Source: Hominenteromicrobium sp900549945 (lineage in GTDB: Bacteria; Bacillota; Clostridia; Oscillospirales; Acutalibacteraceae). From it: a stretch of 36,907 nt of DNA. Where the stretch lies: the NCBI GenBank assembly GCA_902472305.1, contig CABRNK010000025.1, positions 1-36,907 of the forward strand, given 5' to 3'. Both the position numbers and the translations under genes were made by a program. Shown here piece by piece: positions 22,193 through 30,126 of the stretch. A model generated the notes under the pieces. The model saw only the letters and a program-made list of their open reading frames with translations, ran no database searches and was not told the DNA's origin. Within the stretch, counting starts at the first letter, position 1, and each line of letters begins with the position of its first letter.

Positions 22193-23574
22193 ATCTTCTT
22201 GATCCATTTGCGGCTGTGCAGCCGGAATACGCACCACACGGCCTTGATGATCTGATCGATCTTGAGACAGGTGTAAATGAGGAACGGCGAAAGCCGCCAG
22301 TACAGGCCGGCAAGGGCGCCGAGCGGGACGCTCGCGGCCCACAGGAAGAGGATATCCGCGAGCATCAGGAATTTTGTGTCGCCGCCGCCGCGCAGCACGC
22401 CTTTTGTCAAAATGGAATTAACCGCCTGAAAAAAGACGATAAAGCCGATGGCAAGCATGAGCTGCTCGGCGATTTCATGCGTTTCCGGCGTGATATCGTA
22501 GAAGCTGATCACGAGATCGCTGATCGCGGCAATCAAAACGCCGGCAAACAGGCCGATCGCGGCGCCGAGGCCGAGAAAGGTGTAGCCCTGCTTCTGCGCG
22601 CGCTCCGCCTTACCCTGTCCGAGCGTGTGGCCGGTGATGATGGCGCTCGCGTTGGAGATGCCCTGAATGAACACGGTGGAAAGCTGCATCGTGACCGTCG
22701 TGATCGCGTTGGCAGAAACAAAATTCGCGCCGAGGCGGCCGACGACCATCGCGACGGCGTTGTTGCCGAGGCCGAGCAGCGTATCGCTGATCAAAACCGG
22801 GATGCTGATACGCAGGTATTCGCCGACCATGTCGCGGCATTTCATCAGCAGATGGCGCAGGCGGTAGGCGATCTTCTTTTCCACAAAGAGGAAATAGCCG
22901 CAGATAAAAGCGAACTCAAAGCACCGCGAGATCAGGGTGCCGAGCGCCGCACCCTCCACGCCCATGGCGGGCGCGCCGAAATTTCCGAAAATAAAGATCC
23001 AGTTTGCGGCGACGTTGATGAAAAACGCGACGATCGAGCAGATCAGCGGCAGCTTGACCTGCCCGATGCTGCGCAGCACGATGGTGGTCGTCAGCGAAAA
23101 GCCCAGAAGCCAGTAGCAGGGGATGCTCCACTTGAAATAGCCGATGCCCTCGCGGATGACGTCGGCGTCCGTCGTGTAAATCTGCATCAGCGCGCCGGGC
23201 GCCGCGATCGTCGCGACCGTAAAGCCGAGCCCGATCACAAAGCAGAGGCGGTACATGATCGTCACCGCCTTTTGCAGGGCCGATATGTTCTGCATGCCCC
23301 AAAAGCGCGCGGTCAGCACCGAGGCGCCCATGCCGATGCCCATGCAGCAGATCTGGAACAGCGTGATGAACTGATTTGCGAGGCTCGAGGCGGAGATCGC
23401 GACCTCGCCGAGCTTGCCGAGCATGATCGTGTCCATCATATTGACGCCGATCGTGATGAGGCTTTGCAGCGAGATCGGAATTGCAATTTTGGCGACATTT
23501 TGGTAAAACGCTTTGTCGCCGAGATAGGTTTTAAATTCTGCCCTTGTCATTGTTCTGTTGCCCACACCTTTCAA
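22189..23574 (-). CDS. MATE family efflux transporter
   Basis: A polytopic membrane protein (461 residues, about 12 helices) of the MATE family, which exports drugs or metabolites with Na+ or H+. Seen are KIAIPISLQSLITIGVNMMDTIMLGKLGE (part: SLQSLITIGVNMMDTIMLG), ISASSLANQFITLF, ASVLTARFWG, and the second repeat beginning ISIPVLISDTLLGLGNNAVAM. The frame is open to ATG 23586, but the predicted transcript starts near 23589, leaving no leader. GGAGG (23580-23584) lies inside that reading, 5 bp before TTG 23574, so TTG is my preferred start. The substrate is unknown. It is a single-gene unit with its own promoter and a dyad that may be an operator. Confidence 0.9.
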   Translation of the reverse strand: MKGVGNRTMTRAEFKTYLGDKAFYQNVAKIAIPISLQSLITIGVNMMDTIMLGKLGEVAISASSLANQFITLFQICCMGIGMGASVLTARFWGMQNISALQKAVTIMYRLCFVIGLGFTVATIAAPGALMQIYTTDADVIREGIGYFKWSIPCYWLLGFSLTTTIVLRSIGQVKLPLICSIVAFFINVAANWIFIFGNFGAPAMGVEGAALGTLISRCFEFAFICGYFLFVEKKIAYRLRHLLMKCRDMVGEYLRISIPVLISDTLLGLGNNAVAMVVGRLGANFVSANAITTVTMQLSTVFIQGISNASAIITGHTLGQGKAERAQKQGYTFLGLGAAIGLFAGVLIAAISDLVISFYDITPETHEIAEQLMLAIGFIVFFQAVNSILTKGVLRGGGDTKFLMLADILFLWAASVPLGALAGLYWRLSPFLIYTCLKIDQIIKAVWCVFRLHSRKWIKKI

Positions 23575-23595
23575 TAATTCCTCCATTTAGATTCC

Positions 23596-23631
23596 AGTAT
23601 AGCAGAGTTTAGTTGCAAAGTAAACTATACT
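23596..23631 (-). promoter_or_regulatory. Promoter of the MATE gene with overlapping dyad symmetry
   Basis: On the - strand, TTTACT (23619-23624) and TATACT (23596-23601) are 17 bp apart. An imperfect dyad AGTTTA/TAAACT (23606-23611 and 23621-23626) spans the spacer and -35. A second pair, AGTATAG/CTATACT (23596-23602 and 23625-23631), brackets the region. Either could bind a repressor. Confidence 0.65.
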
Positions 23632-23661
23632 TGCAGAAAAAATGGGAAATAAAACGGAAAA

Positions 23662-23673
23662 TTGTACGTACAA
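23662..23673 (+). promoter_or_regulatory. AraR-like operator upstream of the arabinofuranosidase gene
   Basis: TTGTACGTACAA is a perfect 12-bp palindrome ending 3 bp before the -35 box of the GH51 gene. It equals the core of the B. subtilis AraR operator consensus as I recall it (ATTTGTACGTACAAAT). This suggests arabinose-controlled repression. No araR gene is in the window. Confidence 0.7.
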
Positions 23674-23676
23674 GTA

Positions 23677-23704
23677 TTGAAAAATAAAAAAGAAGTGGTA
23701 GAAT
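23677..23704 (+). promoter_or_regulatory. Promoter of the GH51 arabinofuranosidase gene
   Basis: TTGAAA (23677-23682) and TAGAAT (23699-23704) have a 16-bp spacer, 49 bp before the start codon. The AraR-like palindrome lies immediately upstream. Confidence 0.7.
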
Positions 23705-23753
23705 AGGAGGCAGCAAAACGCTGTGCACTGCGCAGAGAGAAGAGGTAACGCTT

Positions 23754-25226
23754 ATGAGCAAGATTATCGTCAACACATTGGATAAGAAGAACAAAATCAA
23801 CCGCAATATCTACGGCAACTTTTCCGAGCATCTCGGGCGCTGTATTTACAACGGCGTCTATGTCGGCGAAAACAGCGATATTCCGAACGTCAACGGCATG
23901 CGCACCGACGTTGTGGAGGCGCTGAAAAATATCAAGCTGCCGGTGCTGCGCTGGCCGGGCGGCTGCTTTGCGGACGAGTACCACTGGAAAGACGGCATCG
24001 GCCCGAAGGAAAACCGCAAAAAAATGATTAACACGCACTGGGGCGGCGTGGTGGAGGACAATTCCTTCGGCACGCACGAGTTTTTGGAGCTCTGCCGGCA
24101 GATCGGCTGCGAGCCGTACATCAACGGCAACGTCGGCTCCGGCACCGTGCAGGAAATGAGCGAATGGATGGAGTACATGACCTTTGACGGCGTTTCTCCG
24201 ATGGCAGCGCTGCGCGCGGAGAACGGGCATACCGAGCCGTGGAAGGTAAAGTATTTCGGCGTGGGCAACGAGAGCTGGGGCTGCGGCGGCAACATGCGCC
24301 CGTCGTACTATGCGGATCTCTACCGCCGTTTCCAGACCTATGTGCGCGACTACGGCGAGAACAAGGTGTTCCGCATCGCCTGCGGCCCGAATACCGACGA
24401 TTATAACTGGACAGAGGAGGTCATGCGCATCGCCGGCGGGTATATGGACGGCCTAAGCCTCCACTACTACACGGTGCCCGGCGACTGGAACAAAAAGGGC
24501 TCCGCAACGGACTTCGACGAGGCGATGTATTACCACACGCTGAAAAAGGCCTTCTATATGGACGAGCTTGTCACGAAGCACGCGCAGATCATGGATCGGT
24601 ATGACCCGGAGCACAAGGTCGGCCTGATCGTCGACGAATGGGGCACTTGGTTCGATGTGGAGCCGGGCACGAACCCGGGCTTCCTCTACCAGCAGAGCAC
24701 CATGCGCGACGCGATGGTCGCCGCGCTGACGCTGAATATCTTCAACGCCCACAGCGACCGCGTCGCGATGGCGAACATCGCGCAGCTTGTCAACGTCCTG
24801 CAAGCCGTCATCCTCACCGAGGGCGAGAAAATGGCGCTCACGCCGACGTACCACGTGTTCGACCTCTACAAGCACCATCAGGACGCGACGCTGCTCGGCA
24901 CGTTTGCTGAAACAGAGGCGGTCGGCGTCGGCGACGACACCGTGCAGAATCTCAGCGTATCGGCCTCCGAGGATGATGACGGCGCCGTGCATATCACGGC
25001 GGCAAATCTTTCGGCATCGGAGTGCTGCCCGGTCGAGCTCGAGCTGCTCGGCCGTGCGGACGGCAAGGTCAGTGGCCGTATCCTCACCGGCAGAATGGAC
25101 GCGTACAACGACTTCGACTGCCCGGAGAATGTCAAGATCCGCCCGATGGAGGGGTTGTTCATCGAAAACGGTGTGATCCGCTGCACACTGCCGGCCTGCT
25201 CGGTGGCGGAGATCACGATCGCCTGA
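23754..25226 (+). CDS. abfA: Alpha-L-arabinofuranosidase, GH51
   Basis: This enzyme releases L-arabinose from arabino-oligosaccharides, here inside the cell because no signal peptide is present. The 490 residues follow the GH51 pattern: NIYGNFSEHLGRCIYNGVYV near the start, PVLRWPGGCFADEYHW (60s-70s), the acid/base E173 in FGVGNESWGCGG, and the nucleophile E295 in LIVDEWGTWFDVEPG. A C-terminal beta domain ends in PACSVAEITIA. AGAGG lies 8 bp before ATG 23754. The AraR-like operator and promoter upstream fit arabinose induction. A DUF6171 gene overlaps its stop (TGATG). No arabinose isomerase, kinase or transporter is in the window. Confidence 0.95.
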   Translation: MSKIIVNTLDKKNKINRNIYGNFSEHLGRCIYNGVYVGENSDIPNVNGMRTDVVEALKNIKLPVLRWPGGCFADEYHWKDGIGPKENRKKMINTHWGGVVEDNSFGTHEFLELCRQIGCEPYINGNVGSGTVQEMSEWMEYMTFDGVSPMAALRAENGHTEPWKVKYFGVGNESWGCGGNMRPSYYADLYRRFQTYVRDYGENKVFRIACGPNTDDYNWTEEVMRIAGGYMDGLSLHYYTVPGDWNKKGSATDFDEAMYYHTLKKAFYMDELVTKHAQIMDRYDPEHKVGLIVDEWGTWFDVEPGTNPGFLYQQSTMRDAMVAALTLNIFNAHSDRVAMANIAQLVNVLQAVILTEGEKMALTPTYHVFDLYKHHQDATLLGTFAETEAVGVGDDTVQNLSVSASEDDDGAVHITAANLSASECCPVELELLGRADGKVSGRILTGRMDAYNDFDCPENVKIRPMEGLFIENGVIRCTLPACSVAEITIA

Positions 25227-25480
25227 TGGCCGAGGTGTTTTGCAGGCGCTGCCTCTTAAAGGATATGAGCGATTCGGAGTTCTTTGAATCCGTCAGCGCG
25301 TATGTACAGAATATCCCGCCCGAGCAGAAGGCGCCGGAAACGCTTTACCGCGAGCGGCTCGGAAAATGTACGGCGTGCGACCAGCTCGTCAACGGCATGT
25401 GCGCGCTGTGCGGCTGCTTCGTGGAGGTGCGTGCGGCGCGGAGGATCCGGCACTGTGCAAAAAGCAGCGATATTTGGTGA
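25226..25480 (+). CDS. DUF6171-like Cys-rich small protein, coupled to abfA
   Basis: An 84-residue protein with cysteine pairs CRRCLLKDM near the N-terminus and CTACDQLVNGMCALCGCFVEVRAA in the second half (shown as CTAC, MCALCGC and FVEVRAA). It ends after HCAKSSDIW. The pattern matches DUF6171 family proteins of Clostridia, probably zinc-binding, function unknown. Its ATG overlaps the abfA stop as TGATG, so translation is likely coupled. A strong terminator follows 42 bp after its stop. Confidence 0.75.
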   Translation: MAEVFCRRCLLKDMSDSEFFESVSAYVQNIPPEQKAPETLYRERLGKCTACDQLVNGMCALCGCFVEVRAARRIRHCAKSSDIW

Positions 25481-25502
25481 ATGGCAAAAACGACATACGC
25501 GC

Positions 25503-25531
25503 TTGTTTTCCGCGGTAAATTGTGGTATACT
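25503..25531 (+). promoter_or_regulatory. Promoter of the alcohol dehydrogenase gene, nested in a terminator
   Basis: TTGTTT (25503-25508) and TATACT (25526-25531) are 17 bp apart. The -10 box lies in the 5' arm of the terminator hairpin at 25522-25554. A transcript starting near 25538 begins at its loop and lacks the 5' arm. Confidence 0.65.
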
Positions 25532-25563
25532 TGCCCCGAGGGCAGGTATGCCACTTTTATTTT
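25522..25563 (+). terminator. Strong terminator of the abfA-DUF6171 unit
   Basis: A 15-bp stem (arms 25522-25536 and 25540-25554, beginning GTGGTATAC and ending GTATGCCAC, two G-T pairs) has a 3-base CGA loop. It is followed by TTTTATTTT. GGAGG of the next gene's ribosome site starts directly after it. Confidence 0.88.
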
Positions 25564-25578
25564 GGAGGATGATGCAGT

Positions 25579-26604
25579 ATGTTGCAGCAGGTTATGACGG
25601 CGCCCGGGAAGATTGAGTTCCGGGAAATCGAAACGCCGGCGCCGAAGGCCGGCGAGGTTCTTGTGCGGATCATGAAGATCGGCGTCTGCGGGTCGGATAT
25701 CCACGTCTGGCACGGCGAGCACCCGTTCACGAGCTATCCCGTCACGCAGGGGCACGAGGTTTCGGGCGAAATTGCGGCGCTCGGCGCAGATGTCGAGGGC
25801 TTTGAAGTCGGGCAGAAGGTCACGATCCAGCCGCAGGTCGTCTGCGGAAAATGCTATCCCTGCCGTCACGGGAAATACAATCTCTGCGAATCCCTGAAGG
25901 TCATGGGCTTTCAGACAACGGGTGTCGCCTCGGAATACTTCGCGGTCGCCGCCGAAAAGGTCACGCTGCTGCCGCAGGAGATGAGCTTCGACGAGGGCGC
26001 GATGATCGAGCCGCTTGCCGTCGCCGTCCACGCCGTGCGGAAATTCGGCGACATCAAAGGCATGCGCGTTGCGGTGCTCGGCGCGGGGCCGATCGGCATC
26101 CTCGTTGCGCAGGCTGCCAAGGGGATGGGTGCTGAAAGTGTGCTGATCACAGACGTCAGCGCACTGCGCCTCGAAAAGGCGAAACAGTGCGGCGTCGATC
26201 ACTGCGTGAATACGCGGGAGACCGATTTCGGCGCGGCGCTCGTCTCCGCCTTCGGCCCGGACAAGGCGGACGTCATTTACGACTGCGCCGGCAACGACGT
26301 GACGATGGGGCAGGCCATCCGGGATGCGCGCAAGGGCAGTACGATCATTCTGGTCGCCGTTTTTGCGGGTATGGCCAAGGTGGACCTTGCCGTTTTGAAC
26401 GACCACGAGCTCAACCTCAACACGACGATGATGTACCGCAATGAGGATTACATCGAGGCGATCGCGCTGGTCCGCGCGGGAAGGGTCGACTTAAAGCCGC
26501 TGATCTCAAAACACTTCGCCTTTAAGGATTATGCCGAGGCGTACCGATATATCGACGAAAACCGCGAGACGACGATGAAGGTGATCATCGACGTGCAGGC
26601 GTGA
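25579..26604 (+). CDS. Zinc-dependent alcohol/polyol dehydrogenase (MDR family)
   Basis: A 341-residue medium-chain dehydrogenase/reductase. Catalytic zinc ligands are C37 (GVCGSDIH), H59-E60 (QGHEVSG) and E144 (MIEPLAVAVH). The structural zinc site is C89-x2-C92-x2-C95-x7-C103 in CGKCYPCRHGKYNLC. The NAD-binding motif is GAGPIG (168-173). The closest pattern is the sorbitol/threonine/butanediol dehydrogenase group; a polyol or sugar alcohol substrate is likely but not proven. Given the arabinofuranosidase next door, an arabinitol-type substrate is only a guess. GGAGG lies about 10 bp before ATG 25579. The gene has its own promoter and is followed 34 bp later by the metal exporter gene. Confidence 0.92.
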   Translation: MLQQVMTAPGKIEFREIETPAPKAGEVLVRIMKIGVCGSDIHVWHGEHPFTSYPVTQGHEVSGEIAALGADVEGFEVGQKVTIQPQVVCGKCYPCRHGKYNLCESLKVMGFQTTGVASEYFAVAAEKVTLLPQEMSFDEGAMIEPLAVAVHAVRKFGDIKGMRVAVLGAGPIGILVAQAAKGMGAESVLITDVSALRLEKAKQCGVDHCVNTRETDFGAALVSAFGPDKADVIYDCAGNDVTMGQAIRDARKGSTIILVAVFAGMAKVDLAVLNDHELNLNTTMMYRNEDYIEAIALVRAGRVDLKPLISKHFAFKDYAEAYRYIDENRETTMKVIIDVQA

Positions 26605-26638
26605 GCCTGCGATCAAAAAACAAGGATAGGAGACTGCT

Positions 26639-27478
26639 ATGCTGGATGTTCTGCTGGACGCACTGATCGATTCTTTGAAAATGCTGCCGTTTCTCTTTGC
26701 GGCCTATTTTCTGATCGAATATCTTGAGCACAAGGCAAGTGAAAAAATGACGCGCAGCCTGCAATCTCTCGGGCCGTGGGGGCCAGTCGGCGGCGCGGTG
26801 CTCGGCATTGTGCCGCAGTGCGGCTTTTCCGTTGCGGCGGCGAACTTCTATGCGGGCAGGCTGATCTCGCTCGGCACACTGCTCGCGGTGTTTATCGCGA
26901 CAAGCGACGAGGCCATTCCGATTCTGCTTGCGCATCCGGATCAGCTCGGTTATATCGGGCCGATGCTTCTCATCAAGCTGATTTCGGCGGTCGCGGCCGG
27001 TCTGCTTGCAGACCTTTTCGTGCGGCGCTTTGTGAAGCCGCGGCGGGAGAAGCCTTTTGAGGAGCTCTGTGCCGACTGCGACTGTGAGCACCACAGCGTT
27101 CTCGTTTCCGCCCTGCGGCATACGCTGGAAATTTTCCTTTTCATCCTGCTTGTGAACCTGCTGCTCGGCCTCGCTTTTTACCTTGTCGGCGAGGAGAATA
27201 TCTCCCGCGTGCTCTTGAGCGGCAGCGCGTTCCAGCCGTTTTTGACGGCGCTGATCGGTCTTGTGCCGAACTGCGCGGCTTCCGTGCTTCTGACGGAGCT
27301 GTTCGTCTCGGGCAGCCTGTCGTTCGGCTCCTGCATGGCGGGGCTCTGCGCTGGCGCGGGCCTCGGTCTTGTCGTGCTGTTCCGCACAAACCGCCGGATC
27401 AGGGAAAACCTCGCGATTGTGGGAGCACTTTACGGCGCATCCGTTGTGACGGGACTGATTGTCAATTTTATCGCATAA
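26639..27478 (+). CDS. ArsP_2-type heavy-metal/manganese exporter (PF11449-like)
   Basis: A 279-residue membrane protein with about eight to ten helices and an internal repeat: GIVPQCGFSVAAANFYAG in the first half and GLVPNCAASVLLTELFVSG in the second. Each has the proline-cysteine core seen in the putative 10-TM metal exporter family (ArsP_2; annotated as putative manganese transporter). The central cytoplasmic loop carries CADCDCEHHS, a likely metal site. Substrate assignment is by family only. AGGAG lies 7 bp before ATG 26639. It is probably co-transcribed with the dehydrogenase, 34 bp upstream. No yybP-ykoY leader is visible. A terminator follows. Confidence 0.82.
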   Translation: MLDVLLDALIDSLKMLPFLFAAYFLIEYLEHKASEKMTRSLQSLGPWGPVGGAVLGIVPQCGFSVAAANFYAGRLISLGTLLAVFIATSDEAIPILLAHPDQLGYIGPMLLIKLISAVAAGLLADLFVRRFVKPRREKPFEELCADCDCEHHSVLVSALRHTLEIFLFILLVNLLLGLAFYLVGEENISRVLLSGSAFQPFLTALIGLVPNCAASVLLTELFVSGSLSFGSCMAGLCAGAGLGLVVLFRTNRRIRENLAIVGALYGASVVTGLIVNFIA

Positions 27479-27486
27479 ACATGCAG

Positions 27487-27520
27487 GCGGCGGCCGGATG
27501 CTTCCGGTCTGCCGCTTTTT
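27487..27520 (+). terminator. Terminator after the metal exporter gene
   Basis: GCGGC (27487-27491) pairs with GCCGC (27511-27515) and CCGGA with TCCGG inside. A single-base bulge and a 4-base TGCT loop complete the hairpin. TTTTT follows. Confidence 0.8.
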
Positions 27521-27542
27521 GTGTGAAACGCATTTTTCAGAG

Positions 27543-27572
27543 CTGGAATTTGGGGCGGAGCCCGATTTCCAG
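27543..27572. other. Stem-loop or dyad upstream of the nucleotidyltransferase gene
   Basis: CTGGAATTTGGG (27543-27554) pairs with CCCGATTTCCAG (27561-27572), with one mismatch, one G-T pair and a 6-base loop. It is not followed by a T-run, so it is not a terminator. It may be a leader structure or binding site. A possible -10 box (TAAAAT, 27577-27582) follows, but I see no matching -35. Confidence 0.4.
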
Positions 27573-27602
27573 ACGCATAAAATCTGTAGGGAAAATCGAT
27601 TT

Positions 27603-28709
27603 ATGGAAAGAGACAAGCTCGAAAGCATGCGGCAGCGCAACCGGCGGCTGATCGATGCGGTGATCGAAAAAGCAGGGCGCGTCTGTCCGGGCTCGCTCGC
27701 GATGATCGGCGTTTACGGCTCGTTCTGCACGGGCGATGTCACCGCACACTCGGATTTGGATCTGCTGATTCTGATCCGCGACGAGCGCGGCCGGGCGCTC
27801 TCCAGCGGCTTTTTGATCGACGGCATCGGTTTCGATTTCTACTGCACCACATGGGAAAGCCTTGAGGCGGAGGCTGCTTACACATCGCCGCACATTGCAA
27901 AGCTGATGGATTCTGAAATTGTGTTCTGTCCGGAGGAGGCCGACCGCACGCGGCTGGAGGCCCTGCGTCAAAGGGTGCGGGAAATCTGCGGTGCGTCGTT
28001 TGCGGCGGACGATCTCACGCGTGCAGAGCAGCCGCTGCTTTCTGCCGAGCGCGCCTTTGCGCGGCTGCTGTGTGCGGAAAATATCCGGGACAGCCGGGCG
28101 GCGGCCTGCGAAATGCTGTGTGAACTGGAAAGTGCCGTTTGCCTGCTCAATAAATCCTACTTTCAGTGCGGCGTAAAGCGTGTTTTTGAAGAGCTCGGAC
28201 GTCTGCCGGAGACTCCGGAGAATTTTGAGCCGCTCGCACGGCGGCTTGCGGCCGCAGCATCCCCGGAGGAAATGCGGGAAACGGCGCATTGCCTGATGCG
28301 CGCGGTATACGGTTGCTTCGACCGCGTGCGCGGCCGGATGGCTGCGCGGCGGGAGACGCCCACACCAGAAGACCTGCGCGGCACGCTGGAGGAGGTCGTC
28401 TCCAATTGGCGCGGCAAACTGATCGAAGCCGCTGTGCACGGCGACGCCCATGCCGCTTTGATGGCGCTCGGCAGTGCGCAGATCTTTTTCGACGAGGCTG
28501 CCGGCGCGTTTGCTATGCCGCGCTATGACGCTGTTTCCTGCTTTGACCCGGCGGATCTGCGCGGGACGGCAGAACGATTTGACGCGATTCTCCGGCAATA
28601 CGCCGCGCAGTACGCGCGCGTGGGGCTCGTTGTATCCACCTTTCCGGACACGGACGCTTTTCTGGATGATTACCTGCGCGTGCCGGCTAAAGCCTTCGGC
28701 ACGGCGTGA
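27603..28709 (+). CDS. Nucleotidyltransferase-domain protein, specificity unknown
   Basis: A 368-residue protein with an N-terminal Pol-beta-type nucleotidyltransferase fold: GVYGSFCTGDVTAHSDLDLLI, given here as YGS (38-40) and SDLDLLI with D51 and D53 as metal ligands. It may add AMP or another nucleotide to a small molecule or protein. The remaining 250 or so residues are mostly alpha-helical and contain acidic and Arg-rich stretches, but no second domain I recognise. A third carboxylate may lie in GIGFDFYCTTWESL. The frame is open to 27459, but ATG 27603 has AGGGAAAA at 8 bp and starts the conserved part. It stands alone between a terminator and the yfmF promoter. An antibiotic-modifying role is possible but unsupported. 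Confidence 0.75.
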   Translation: MERDKLESMRQRNRRLIDAVIEKAGRVCPGSLAMIGVYGSFCTGDVTAHSDLDLLILIRDERGRALSSGFLIDGIGFDFYCTTWESLEAEAAYTSPHIAKLMDSEIVFCPEEADRTRLEALRQRVREICGASFAADDLTRAEQPLLSAERAFARLLCAENIRDSRAAACEMLCELESAVCLLNKSYFQCGVKRVFEELGRLPETPENFEPLARRLAAAASPEEMRETAHCLMRAVYGCFDRVRGRMAARRETPTPEDLRGTLEEVVSNWRGKLIEAAVHGDAHAALMALGSAQIFFDEAAGAFAMPRYDAVSCFDPADLRGTAERFDAILRQYAAQYARVGLVVSTFPDTDAFLDDYLRVPAKAFGTA

Positions 28710-28754
28710 AAAGCAAACAAATTGCAAATTTTCGGGGATTTCCCCGCTTAGCTC

Positions 28755-28783
28755 TTTTAAAATGAAATTTCCTGTGGTATAAT
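28755..28783 (+). promoter_or_regulatory. Promoter of the yfmF-yfmH-lgt-folD-dxs operon
   Basis: A perfect TATAAT (28778-28783) lies 71 bp before yfmF. The -35 at 17-bp spacing is a poor TTTTAA (28755-28760), hinting at weak or activator-helped initiation. A 5-bp hairpin (CGGGG/CCCCG, 28733-28746) just upstream may weakly end the preceding gene. The rest of the 145-bp gap shows nothing else. Confidence 0.6.
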
Positions 28784-28854
28784 ATCGGGTAAAATAGCAT
28801 ATTTATGCAGGTATGCTGGATTTTGATTTTAAAAAACAGAAGGGCAGATTCTGA

Positions 28855-30126
28855 ATGACAAATACGATTTTGGAACGCAAGGACTGCGGATTGCGGGCTT
28901 TTGCCTGCGAAACCCCGCAGTTTAAGACGGCGCGGCTCTCCGCGCACCTCGTGCTGCCGCTGACAACGCCCGAAGCTGCGGCCGCCCATGCGGTCGTGCC
29001 GAATATTTCGGCGCGCGCCACACGTGAATATCCCGATTATACAGCGTTCGGCAAGCGGCTCGCCGAGCTGTACGGCGCGTCCGTGCACGCCGGCGTGAGC
29101 CGGATCGGCGACAGCCAGATCCTGACGCTCGCGGCCTGCGGCATTGCGAACCGCTACGCCTTCGGCGGCGAGGACGTACAGGCCGCACTGGCTGAAATCC
29201 TCGAAAGCATCGTTTTCACACCGCTGTTCGATGAAAACGGTCTTTTTCCCGAGGATGGTTTCCGGCAGGAGCAGCGCCAGCTCTTGGAGACGCTCGACGC
29301 GGAGTTCAACGAAAAGCGCATCTATGCGAAGCGGCGCTGCACGGAGCTGATGTTTGCCGGGGAGCCTGCGGGAATCCCGCAGTCCGGCACGCGGGAGGCG
29401 ATCCGCACCGTCACACGCGAATCGGCCAAGGCCGCGTGGGAAAACGCCGTGCGGCACGCCGCCGTGTGCCAGTTCTCGATCGGTGACGGGGCGGACGCCC
29501 GCTTTGCCGAGCGCTTCGCTGAAAAGCTCGGCGCGCGCGCGGTTCTGCCGACGAAAACCGTGCCGCACCCGGCACCGCAGCGCGTAAACCGCGTGACCGA
29601 AGAGATGCCGCTTGCGCAGTCGAAGCTCGTGATGGGCATGCGGGCCGGCACGACGCCGAAGGAGCGCCTTGTCACAAAGCTCACGGCCGCCATCTTCGGC
29701 GGCACGCCGAGCTCCAAGCTGTTTTTGAACGTGCGTGAAAAGCAGAGCCTCTGCTACTACTGCTCCGCGCGGCACGATACGCCGAAAAACGTGATCTTTG
29801 TCGAAAGCGGCGTGGAGACGAAAAACCTCGACCGCGCCGAGGAGGCGATCCTCACCGAGCTGCGGGCCATGCAGGCCGGCGAGATCTCCGAGGAGGAGAT
29901 TCTGCACGCAAAGCTCGCGCTGTGCAACAGCTACAATTCCGTGGCTGACTCCGCCGCCTCGATCGAGAGCTGGTATCTGAGCTGTATGTTGCAGGACAGC
30001 GTGCACGCGCCGGAGGAGGACGCGGCCGCCGTTATGGAGATCACGAAGGATGAAATTGTCAGCGCGGCGAACCGCTTCGCGCTCGATACGGTTTATAGGC
30101 TGAAAGGAGATGCAAAAGCCGAATGA
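28855..30126 (+). CDS. yfmF: M16 peptidase-like protein YfmF (no catalytic motif)
   Basis: A 423-residue protein of the insulinase/M16 fold, matching the YfmF partner that Firmicutes encode beside YfmH; in Bacillus the pair is linked to completing the EF-P 5-aminopentanol modification. At the place where active M16 enzymes have HxxEH, the sequence reads ISARATREYPDYTAFGKRL, so it lacks the zinc ligands and is probably the non-catalytic subunit. The second half keeps the M16 C-lobe features (FGGTPSSKLFLNVREKQSLCYYCSA, shown in part as SSKLFLNVREKQSLCYY). AGAAGGG lies 10 bp before ATG 28855. Its stop overlaps yfmH as ATGA, supporting a complex made in equal amounts. Confidence 0.85.
   Translation: MTNTILERKDCGLRAFACETPQFKTARLSAHLVLPLTTPEAAAAHAVVPNISARATREYPDYTAFGKRLAELYGASVHAGVSRIGDSQILTLAACGIANRYAFGGEDVQAALAEILESIVFTPLFDENGLFPEDGFRQEQRQLLETLDAEFNEKRIYAKRRCTELMFAGEPAGIPQSGTREAIRTVTRESAKAAWENAVRHAAVCQFSIGDGADARFAERFAEKLGARAVLPTKTVPHPAPQRVNRVTEEMPLAQSKLVMGMRAGTTPKERLVTKLTAAIFGGTPSSKLFLNVREKQSLCYYCSARHDTPKNVIFVESGVETKNLDRAEEAILTELRAMQAGEISEEEILHAKLALCNSYNSVADSAASIESWYLSCMLQDSVHAPEEDAAAVMEITKDEIVSAANRFALDTVYRLKGDAKAE

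Noticed and set aside
22216..23577. 453-residue + frame opposite the MATE gene
   Set aside because: Shadow of the transporter on the other strand; composition is polar and repetitive (Asp/Arg/Gln/His) and there is no ribosome site.
27577..27582. TAAAAT as the -10 box of the nucleotidyltransferase gene
   Set aside because: No acceptable -35 hexamer lies 16-18 bp upstream.
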